Shown: positions 35,999 to 43,159 of the stretch, in pieces
Layout: each line of letters begins with the position of its first letter
Numbering within the stretch: position 1 is the stretch's first letter
DNA from: Deltaproteobacteria bacterium
GTDB taxonomy: Bacteria > Desulfobacterota > Desulfarculia > Adiutricales > Adiutricaceae
Assembly: GCA_031264185.1 (NCBI GenBank)
Contig: JAISEL010000117.1
Location: 1 to 51,206, forward strand
Direction of reading: 5' to 3'
Length of the DNA stretch: 51,206 bases
Made by a program: the position numbers and the translations under genes
The notes under the pieces: generated by a model
What the model was told of the DNA's origin: nothing
Databases searched by the model: none
The model's input: only the letters and a program-made list of their open reading frames with translations

Positions 35999-37045
35999 AT
36001 GGAAGCTGTGTTAAACGCCAAACTTTTCACCCGCAGGCTGGCCGGCCGGCGGGTTGCGGTTTTCTATGCCCTGGGGGCCCTGACCCTCTTTCTGGTAATT
36101 CTGAACCTCTGCATAGGTTCTTTGAGTTACCCGGTTCATCAGGTAGCGGAAGGTCTGTTTCACCCTTATGAAAACAGCGATCTGTCGTTTATTATCTGGA
36201 AAATCAGGCTGCCCCGGACCCTGGCCACAGTTATGGGCGGGGCTTATCTGGCCGCCTCGGGACTCCTGCTCCAGGTCTATTTCCGCAACCCCATTGTCGG
36301 ACCTTTCATTTTAGGCATCTCCTCTGGGGCCACCCTGATGGTTTCCCTGGTCATGCTGACATCCTTAGGTCTCCAGCTGACATATATAACCCCTTTTCTG
36401 ACCACCATTGCCGGCTGCTTAGGCGCATACGGAGTCATGATTTTAGTCGTGGCCATTGCCGCCAAAGTCCGCCAGGGGGCCACGCTTTTAATTGTCGGTC
36501 TGATGATGGGCTACCTGTGCGGAGCCGTGACCTCAATTCTGACAGCCTTAGCCGAAAAAGAAAAAATCAAAGGCTTCATCCTCTGGGGTATGGGCAGCTT
36601 TTCCGGATTTAAATGGATTGAAATAGGCATCATGGCATTTTTGGGCGGGGGTCTTGTTCTGGCCATATTTTTACTGTCCAAACCATTAAACGCCTTCCTG
36701 CTGGGGGAGGATTACGCCGCCTCCATGGGCGTCAACATCCGGCGCTTCAGACTCTTTATCCTCATGGCCGCCTCGGCTTTGGCCGGACTGGTTACGGCGA
36801 TGGCCGGACCGGTGGCTTTTATCGGTCTGGCCGTTCCCCATATGGCCCGTCTGTCATTCGGCACTTCCGACAACCGCGTTTTAGTGCCAGGCGCCTGCCT
36901 CATGGGGGCGGCGGTTACCAGCCTGTGCGATCTCATAGCCCGGATGTGGCTTAATCCGGTGGAACTGCCTATCTCGGCCATTACAGCCTTTTTCGGAGCC
37001 CCGATCGTCATCGGCCTGCTTCTGAAACGCGGAGCCCGGATGTAG
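35999..37045 (+). CDS. FecCD-type ABC transporter permease (BtuC-like)
   Basis: A 348-residue permease with about ten helices. FecCD signatures: IRLPRTLATVMGGAYLAASG, FRNPIVGPFILGISSGATL, LVVAIAAKVRQGATLLIVGL, FILWGMGSFSGFKWIEIGI, the coupling region AASMGVNIRRFRLFI and GPVAFIGLAVPHMARLSFG. Starts at ATG 35999, five bases after the binding-protein stop. It forms the inner-membrane channel of the importer. Confidence 0.95.
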   Translation: MEAVLNAKLFTRRLAGRRVAVFYALGALTLFLVILNLCIGSLSYPVHQVAEGLFHPYENSDLSFIIWKIRLPRTLATVMGGAYLAASGLLLQVYFRNPIVGPFILGISSGATLMVSLVMLTSLGLQLTYITPFLTTIAGCLGAYGVMILVVAIAAKVRQGATLLIVGLMMGYLCGAVTSILTALAEKEKIKGFILWGMGSFSGFKWIEIGIMAFLGGGLVLAIFLLSKPLNAFLLGEDYAASMGVNIRRFRLFILMAASALAGLVTAMAGPVAFIGLAVPHMARLSFGTSDNRVLVPGACLMGAAVTSLCDLIARMWLNPVELPISAITAFFGAPIVIGLLLKRGARM

Positions 37046-37110
37046 TCACCCTGATTTAAACACCAGATGTCTTCTCCGGACGATCTGTCCGGCGGGAGAG
37101 GATTGACATA

Positions 37111-38313
37111 ATGCCAGAACCAAAAAGTATTTCCCAACCTCCTTTACTGGAAATAAAAAGCCTTACGGTGGGCTATAAATCCCCCATCGTGACCGGCATA
37201 TCCATGGCCTGCGGCCGGGGTCTCTTTGTTTCACTGCTGGGCGCCAACGGCTCGGGCAAAACAACTCTTCTGAGGACCGTCTCCAAGCACATAAAGCCTT
37301 TAGCGGGCCAGGTCTTTATTAACGGACAGTCTCTTTCGTCGGTCAAAACATCAGACCTGGCCCGGGTCATGAGCGTGGTTTTAACCGACCGGTCCTCGGT
37401 ACCTATGCTCCGGGGCCTGGAATTTGTGGCCCTGGGCCGGCATCCCCACTCGGACTTTTTAGGCCGGCTGACGGATGCGGATTTATCGGTCGTGGAAAAG
37501 GCCCTGGAATCTGTCAAAGCGGCCGATTTAGCTGAGAGATTCATTGACGAACTGTCCGACGGCGAACGCCAGAAAATAGTCCTGGCCCGAGCTCTGGCCC
37601 AGGAGCCCAAACTGATGCTTTTAGATGAGCCCACCGCCCATCTGGATCTTAAGCACCGGCTGGAAGTTCTGGGCATCCTGAGGGGCCTGTGTCAGAAACG
37701 GGAACTGACCGTCTTAGCCGCCCTGCACGACGTGGAAGCGGCAGCCAAAGTCTCCGATTTGGTTGTGACCATTAAAGACGGCCGTCTGACCGGTTTCGGG
37801 CCATCGGAACAGATCCTGACCCCGGAAGCGGTTAAAGAACTGTACGACTGTCCCCATGCCAATTATGACAGTCTTCTGGGGAGTTTAGAGATGGCTCCCG
37901 ACGGCCGGGCAGGCCGGGCATTTGTTCTGGGCGGCCGGGATACGGCCGCTTTGATTTACCGGCTTCTGGCCAAAAAAGGTTACAGCCTCATTTCCGGCTT
38001 TTTTCTGGAGTCCGACCTCGACGCCCACGTAGCTGCAGCTTTAGGCGGCACAGTCTTTTCTTTTAAGGACGGGGAGAATCCGCCGGAAGAAAAGTTTTTA
38101 GCCGAAAGCTTAAAGGAACTTCAAAACGCGGCCATCATGGTTCAGGGACCGGCCGGTGGGCCCCTGCCGGATCTTCGGCAAAGACTGGTCTCTGAAGCTA
38201 AAAACAGGGGCATCCCCGTTTTGACCGTGGGGCCGGACGGGGATTTGGGCCCTTTAATGGCCTCCTTGAAAAAACTGGATGACGGCCAGGGCCTGATCAA
38301 ATCGGCGGCTTAA
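37111..38313 (+). CDS. ABC importer ATPase (FecE/BtuD-like) with an extra C-terminal domain
   Basis: A 400-residue protein. The ATPase domain (about 10-255) has Walker A GANGSGKTT (44-52), signature LSDGERQKIVLARAL, Walker B LMLLDEPTAHLD and the H-loop AALHDVE. Typical FecE/BtuD proteins are about 250 residues; here an additional 140-residue C-terminal domain (from about 265, beginning GRAFVLGGRDTAALIYRLLA) looks like an alpha/beta nucleotide- or ligand-binding fold (TVFSFKDGENPPEEK, GIPVLTVGPDGDLGPL). It may sense the substrate or nucleotide state. 65 bases follow the permease. Confidence 0.93.
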   Translation: MPEPKSISQPPLLEIKSLTVGYKSPIVTGISMACGRGLFVSLLGANGSGKTTLLRTVSKHIKPLAGQVFINGQSLSSVKTSDLARVMSVVLTDRSSVPMLRGLEFVALGRHPHSDFLGRLTDADLSVVEKALESVKAADLAERFIDELSDGERQKIVLARALAQEPKLMLLDEPTAHLDLKHRLEVLGILRGLCQKRELTVLAALHDVEAAAKVSDLVVTIKDGRLTGFGPSEQILTPEAVKELYDCPHANYDSLLGSLEMAPDGRAGRAFVLGGRDTAALIYRLLAKKGYSLISGFFLESDLDAHVAAALGGTVFSFKDGENPPEEKFLAESLKELQNAAIMVQGPAGGPLPDLRQRLVSEAKNRGIPVLTVGPDGDLGPLMASLKKLDDGQGLIKSAA

Positions 38314-38315
38314 TC

Positions 38316-40370
38316 ATGTCAGAGCCCAATAGCCTGAACACGTCCCTGAAAAGGCAGATTTTTCCTTTAGCCGCTTTAGTCGGGCAGGCTGAACTTAAAA
38401 AAGCCCTGCTGCTCGCGGCTGTAAATCCCCTGTGCGGGGGCGTCCTGATCCGGGGCGAAAAAGGCACGGCCAAATCCACGGCCGCCAGGGGACTTACGGA
38501 AATATTGCCGCCCATTACGGCTGCCGTGGGCTGCCCTTACGGCTGCGAACCCGATAAGCCACAAACCTGGTGCCCTTATTGCCTGGCCAGGGGGGATAAA
38601 AACGTCTGGCAGGAAAAACCCCGGCCTTTTCTGACCCTGCCCTTGAACGCCACCGAAGACCGGGTGGCCGGGGGGCTGGATTTTGAAGTCGCCTTAGGCC
38701 AGGGGACCCGCCGCAACAATCCCGGCCTTTTGGCCCAGGCTCATCGGGGCCTCCTGTACATAGACGAGGTCAACCTATTGGACGATCACATCGTGGACAT
38801 TATTCTGGATGCGGCGGCCAGCGGCTTTAATACTCTGGAGCGGGAGGGGCTTTCTGTTTCTCATCCGGCCCAGTTTCTACTCATCGGCACCATGAATCCG
38901 GAGGAAGGTGAATTAAGGCCCCAGTTTTTAGACCGGTTCGGCATGTCGGTCCAGGTAATCGGGGAAAAAGAGCCCGAACTCCGGGTTGAACTAATCGTTC
39001 TGAGAGAGCAGTTCGAAGCCGATCCCGAAGGATTCCGGGCCAGATACCTGGAGCAGACCGAAACTTTAAAAGAAAAGGTAATCAAGGCTCAGCACTTTCT
39101 GCCCATGATTGAGATCCCCGAAAGGGTCCGCAAATTTATGGCCCAGATAGCCGCCGAACACCACGTGGCCGGCCATAGGGCCGATCTCTTTTTAGAGCAG
39201 GCGGCCAGCGCCCTCTGCGCTTTAAACGGCCGGAGGATCTTATCCGAAGCCGAAGTTCTGGAAGTGGCCCCCTTAGTTCTGGCCCACCGCCAAAGAGAGA
39301 GTGCGCCCCCGCCTCCCCCGCCGCCCCCGCCGCCGACGGAACCTCCGGAACAGCCGGAGCCGGAAGACAGCGACGAAAAGCCTCAGGAGGAAAAGCCGGA
39401 CGAAGACCGCCCGGAAAATAAGGAGCCCCCTGAGCCGGAACAGCCTGAGCCCGGGGACCAGCCGGAGGATCCCCCCGACCGGCCGGAGCTGCCGCCTTTG
39501 GATCCGGAAGGGCTCATGGAGCAGATCTTTGAAATCGGTCAGACATTTAAAGTCCGGCGGATTGATACAGCCAAAGACCGCCTCCGACGACGCGGCTCCG
39601 GCCGGAGATCGAGAAGCCGGGTCAGCCAGAAACAGGGCCGCTACGTTAAAAGCGGACCAGACGACGGGCTGGGCGACATTGCTTTGGACGCCACCATCCG
39701 GGCGGCCGCCCCTTACCAGAAGTCCCGGACCTGTCCGCCGGGTCTGGCGCTGGCCTTAGAGCCTTCAGACATCCGTTCGGCTATCCGGGAAAAGAAGATG
39801 GGGCACCATCTGTTCTTTACGGTCGACGCTTCCGGTTCCATGGGCGCCAGAGGGCGCATGGCCGCCGCCAAAGGAGCCATCATGTCGCTCCTTTTAGACG
39901 CTTACCAGAAAAGGGATCAGGTCTCTTTAGTCAGTTTCCGTCGCAACGAGGCGGTCATTAATCTGCCCTTAACGACATCGGTCGACCTGGCCGGCAAACT
40001 CCTGGCCGAAATGCCGGTTGGCGGCCGGACGCCGCTGTCCCAGGGACTGGCTGTAACGTTCCGGGAAGTCAAAAACGTTCTGGTCAAAAATCCCCTGGCC
40101 CGGCCCATTGTCATTTTAATTACCGACGGCCGGGGCAATGTCTGCCTGGACGGCCGTCCGGACCAGAATCCTCTGAAGGAGGCCTGGACATTGGCCTCAT
40201 TGATGGCCAAAGAGCATCGGGTGAAATACCTGGTCGTGGACACCGAGGAAGCGTCATTAGTGGCTTTCAATCTAGCCGCCCGCCTGGCTGACGCTCTGGG
40301 TGCCAATTACTTTAAGATCGGAGAGCTTAAGGCTCAGACTTTACTGGACATAGTCAAACAGGAATTTTAG
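38316..40370 (+). CDS. Chelatase AAA+ subunit with VWA domain (BchI-BchD fusion type)
   Basis: A 684-residue protein of the Mg/Co-chelatase motor type. An AAA+ domain (1-320) has Walker A GEKGTAKST (47-55), Walker B LLYIDEVNLLDDH and TMNPEEGELRPQFLDRF. A cysteine-rich insertion (CPYGCEPDKPQTWCPYC) is common in the CobN-associated subgroup. A proline/glutamate-rich linker (about 328-400, including a run of eleven prolines) leads to a basic patch (RLRRRGSGRRSRSR) and the C-terminal von Willebrand A domain with MIDAS DASGSMG near residue 505. It would drive metal insertion with a large CobN/BchH subunit, which is not in the window. It begins three bases after the ATPase gene. Confidence 0.92.
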   Translation: MSEPNSLNTSLKRQIFPLAALVGQAELKKALLLAAVNPLCGGVLIRGEKGTAKSTAARGLTEILPPITAAVGCPYGCEPDKPQTWCPYCLARGDKNVWQEKPRPFLTLPLNATEDRVAGGLDFEVALGQGTRRNNPGLLAQAHRGLLYIDEVNLLDDHIVDIILDAAASGFNTLEREGLSVSHPAQFLLIGTMNPEEGELRPQFLDRFGMSVQVIGEKEPELRVELIVLREQFEADPEGFRARYLEQTETLKEKVIKAQHFLPMIEIPERVRKFMAQIAAEHHVAGHRADLFLEQAASALCALNGRRILSEAEVLEVAPLVLAHRQRESAPPPPPPPPPPTEPPEQPEPEDSDEKPQEEKPDEDRPENKEPPEPEQPEPGDQPEDPPDRPELPPLDPEGLMEQIFEIGQTFKVRRIDTAKDRLRRRGSGRRSRSRVSQKQGRYVKSGPDDGLGDIALDATIRAAAPYQKSRTCPPGLALALEPSDIRSAIREKKMGHHLFFTVDASGSMGARGRMAAAKGAIMSLLLDAYQKRDQVSLVSFRRNEAVINLPLTTSVDLAGKLLAEMPVGGRTPLSQGLAVTFREVKNVLVKNPLARPIVILITDGRGNVCLDGRPDQNPLKEAWTLASLMAKEHRVKYLVVDTEEASLVAFNLAARLADALGANYFKIGELKAQTLLDIVKQEF

Positions 40371-40407
40371 TTTTTTTCCCTACGCACTTTAATTTTCAGG
40401 ATTATTA

Positions 40408-41445
40408 ATGAAACAGTCAATCCCGGTTTATCCATTTGCGGCTATTGTCGGTCAGGAACGCATGAAGCAGGCCCTGATCCTCAATATCATCAACCCCTCT
40501 CTTTCCGGAGTCCTGATCCGCGGCGAAAAAGGGACCGCCAAATCCACGGCCGTCCGGGCTCTGGCCCATATACTGCCCGAAATTGAGGTCTACAGCCCCG
40601 ATCCCTTCCAGCTCGATCCTCAAAGCGAAGCCGATCTTTTAGCCGAACTTCATCTGGCTCTGGGCCTGGGAATGGCGGCTCCGCCTAAGCCGGAAAAACG
40701 GAAGATCAAAGTCATTGAGCTGCCGGTCGGAGCCACGGAAGATCGTCTCGTGGGCTCGCTGGATTTGGAAAGAGCCTTAAAAACCGGCGAAAAAAGAGTC
40801 GAACCGGGCTTACTCGCCGCCGCTCACCGGGGCATATTGTACGTGGACGAAGTCAATCTGCTAGACGACCACCTGGTGGACGTCCTCTTGGATTCCGCAG
40901 CCATGGGCGTTAACACCATTGAGCGGGAGGGCGTCTCCTTTGCTCACCCGGCCCGGTTTACCCTAGTCGGCACCATGAACCCCGAAGAAGGCGAGCTAAG
41001 GCCCCAGCTTTTAGATCGTTTCGGTCTGTGCGTTAACATCGGCGGTATTTTAGATTTAGAGCAGCGGGTTCAGGTCCTGGAAAGAAGAGCGGCTTTTGAA
41101 GAAGATCCCGAATTATTTTCGTCTGAATGGCAGGCAGAATCCGAAAAGCTTTCGGATAATATCCAAAAAGCCCAGAAGCTTTTACCCCAGGTCAAAGCGT
41201 CTCCGGAGCTTCTGTACCACATTGCCCGATTCTGCCTGGAAGTCGGGGTGGATGGCCACCGAGGCGATATTGTCATTTACAAAGCCGCCAAAACCCTGGC
41301 CGCCTGGAACGGACGAACCGAAGTCACCAAAGAAGATATTGAGGCTGCAGCCGAACTGGCCCTTCCCCACCGCCTCCGCCGTCAGCCTCTCCAGGCCATA
41401 GCCGACAGCCTCGACCAGGTCAGGAAAGCCGGGCCTAAGCTTTAA
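40408..41445 (+). CDS. Chelatase AAA+ subunit (BchI/ChlI type)
   Basis: A 345-residue AAA+ ATPase. Walker A GEKGTAKST (39-47), Walker B ILYVDEVNLLDDHLVD, the TMNPEEGELRPQLLDRFGL sensor segment and the AAA lid (ASPELLYHIARFCLEVGVDG). It is the plain BchI partner of the preceding larger protein; the two should form a mixed ring. No VWA domain. Thirty-seven bases separate it from the preceding stop. Cognate metal is uncertain; cobalt is suggested by the riboswitch. Confidence 0.93.
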   Translation: MKQSIPVYPFAAIVGQERMKQALILNIINPSLSGVLIRGEKGTAKSTAVRALAHILPEIEVYSPDPFQLDPQSEADLLAELHLALGLGMAAPPKPEKRKIKVIELPVGATEDRLVGSLDLERALKTGEKRVEPGLLAAAHRGILYVDEVNLLDDHLVDVLLDSAAMGVNTIEREGVSFAHPARFTLVGTMNPEEGELRPQLLDRFGLCVNIGGILDLEQRVQVLERRAAFEEDPELFSSEWQAESEKLSDNIQKAQKLLPQVKASPELLYHIARFCLEVGVDGHRGDIVIYKAAKTLAAWNGRTEVTKEDIEAAAELALPHRLRRQPLQAIADSLDQVRKAGPKL

Positions 41446-41501
41446 CAGATCTCGCTAAAAAATCCTAAATGATCTATATTGCAGACCGTAAGGAGCGAGC
41501 T

Positions 41502-42338
41502 TTGATTAAGCTTACTGACATTCACAAAAGCTACGGCCCTAAAAAAGCCCTGGACGGCCTAAGTCTGGAAGTGGCCGAAGGGGAGCTTTTTGCCTTCCTG
41601 GGGCCTAACGGAGCCGGTAAAAGCACGGCCATCGGCCTTTTGACCGGTTTAGTCCGGCTTGATTCCGGGGAGGCGAAAATCGGGGGCCTTAATATTCTAA
41701 AAGAGCCTCTTAAAGTCAAGCGCCTGTGCGGTCTCGTCACCCAGTATCCCAATTTGGATGCTGAACTTACTGTCGGCGAAAATCTGGACATTCACGGCCG
41801 GCTCTTTGGGCTGCCGGCAGAGGTCCGCCAGGCCAGAAAAGAAGAATTCCTGCAGTATGTGGAACTTCAGGACCGGGCCGGCAGTTTTGTCAAACATCTC
41901 TCCGGGGGGCTTAAAAGACGCCTCATGCTGGCCAGGGCCCTCCTTCACGGACCCAAAGTCCTGTTTTTAGACGAACCGACAGCCGGTCTCGATCCGGCCA
42001 TCCGCCGCCGCATCTGGTCGCTCATTAAAAAAATCAATAAAGACGGCGTGACCATCTTTTTAACGACCCATTACATTGAAGAAGCTGAGTTTTTAGCCAA
42101 CCGGGTCGGCTTCATTAATGAAGGCCGCTTAGTGGAAACCGGCGCCCCCCGAACCATCATGAATACTTTGGGCCAATGGGCCGTGGACGTCTACAGTGAA
42201 GACGGCTTAAACTCCAGCTATTTCAGAGACCGGAAAGAGGCCGGCGCCTTCATCCAGGATCTGCCAACGGGCGGGGCCGTCAGACGGGTCAATTTAGAGG
42301 ACGCTTTTCTGGCCCTGACCGGACGTAAGGTAGATTGA
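41502..42338 (+). CDS. ABC-2 type transporter ATP-binding protein
   Basis: About 278 residues from TTG 41502, chosen because AAGGAG lies 8-9 bases upstream and the protein then starts LIKLTDIHKSYGPKKALDGL as usual; an ATG at 41469 would add 11 residues without a good ribosome site. Walker A GPNGAGKST, signature LSGGLKRRLMLARAL, Walker B VLFLDEPTAGLDP, H-loop TTHYIEE. DrrA-like exporter type. A membrane permease should follow but none is found: the next 800 bases are decayed, so the partner may have been lost or be elsewhere. Confidence 0.93.
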   Translation: MIKLTDIHKSYGPKKALDGLSLEVAEGELFAFLGPNGAGKSTAIGLLTGLVRLDSGEAKIGGLNILKEPLKVKRLCGLVTQYPNLDAELTVGENLDIHGRLFGLPAEVRQARKEEFLQYVELQDRAGSFVKHLSGGLKRRLMLARALLHGPKVLFLDEPTAGLDPAIRRRIWSLIKKINKDGVTIFLTTHYIEEAEFLANRVGFINEGRLVETGAPRTIMNTLGQWAVDVYSEDGLNSSYFRDRKEAGAFIQDLPTGGAVRRVNLEDAFLALTGRKVD

Positions 42339-42780
42339 GCCGGACTCAGCCGACTTCAACAGGTCAGCGCCCTGTAACGGCTAACTTGCCGGATAAAGAC
42401 GCCTCAGCCCGATCCAAGCCTCCGGGGCTGCAAATTATTTTTATCAAGGATGCCGACTGCTCCTTACCCATGGTCAGGTCTTACTCTCTCGCTTTATATA
42501 ATATCCATGCCGGGAATTCGGCGTTTCAAGCTAGTTTATTGGCGATGAAATTCGGTTGCCCCTCCCATATGCGTCCGCAGCTTTTATATCAAAAAAAACT
42601 TCCGTGGCAGCCCGTCAAGAGCGGCCATAGCCTGTAAACGTTCAGGAATAAAAGTATCCGGGCGGCAAAGATCACCTGCGCCGCCGGGTTCCGGCCGCGG
42701 CTGCCGCCGCCGGGGCGCCGCCCCTTATCAGCAGCCGGGGAATAAAGCTTCCGGACTGGCGGGTGACGAAGACCCCGGCC
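42339..42780. other. Decayed interval after the ABC-2 ATPase
   Basis: A 100-codon plus frame overlaps the ATPase stop (TTG at 42335 to 42637) and reads LQIIFIKDADCSLPMVRSYS in its middle. It has no clear family and no permease-like helices. It might be the relic of an ABC-2 permease or a CobN N-terminus; I cannot decide. Downstream of it, 42650-42780 is GC-rich and broken in all frames. Confidence 0.3.
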
Positions 42781-42945
42781 GGTATCAGGGAAAAGCGTCT
42801 GGGCAGCTGCCTTGCTCTTCACTGCGGACGCCAGCTGCTCATCGGGCGCCAAAAGGCGCAGGGCCGCCTCCAAAGGGTCCATCATGTGCGGGCTCAGATG
42901 CCTGTCAGGAGCCGGATCGAATTTCGCTGATCGCCTTTGCCCATA
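42781..42945 (+). pseudogene. Relic of a second VWA chelatase subunit
   Basis: In shifting frames the sequence reads IREKRLG, then LFTADASCSSGAKRRRAASK with GSIM, then DACQEPDRISLIAF. These align in order with IREKKMG, LFFTVDASGSMGARGRMAAA and DAYQKRDQVSLVSF of the intact VWA subunit (nucleotides about 39778-39941). The MIDAS serine is lost and several frameshifts occur. This is a dead paralogue, now about 70 percent similar by eye. An overlapping 157-codon minus frame is a shadow. Confidence 0.75.
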
Positions 42946-43159
42946 TGTTTGGACGCCAACGAAACCCGCCGCAAGCGGTTTCAGGATCGAATTGATTCTG
43001 ACGCGCCTTATCAATCCTGATTTTTGGTCCGGCTCCTGACAAGAGTCCGGACTTTCCGGCACGAAAATAAGGAATTAATTGACCGGCCTTAGGAGGTAGA
43101 GACGGCCGACAGCCGACTTGGTTATGTTACCTTTCTATCTTCAAGGAGATTCGAGTCTT

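Noticed and set aside
42335-42637. CobN N-terminus relic
   Set aside because: IIFIKDADCSLPMV vaguely resembles the opening of CobN-like proteins, but the match is too short to claim.
42589-43062. 157-codon minus-strand open frame
   Set aside because: The plus strand holds recognisable VWA-subunit remnants here; the minus frame shows no family or ribosome site.
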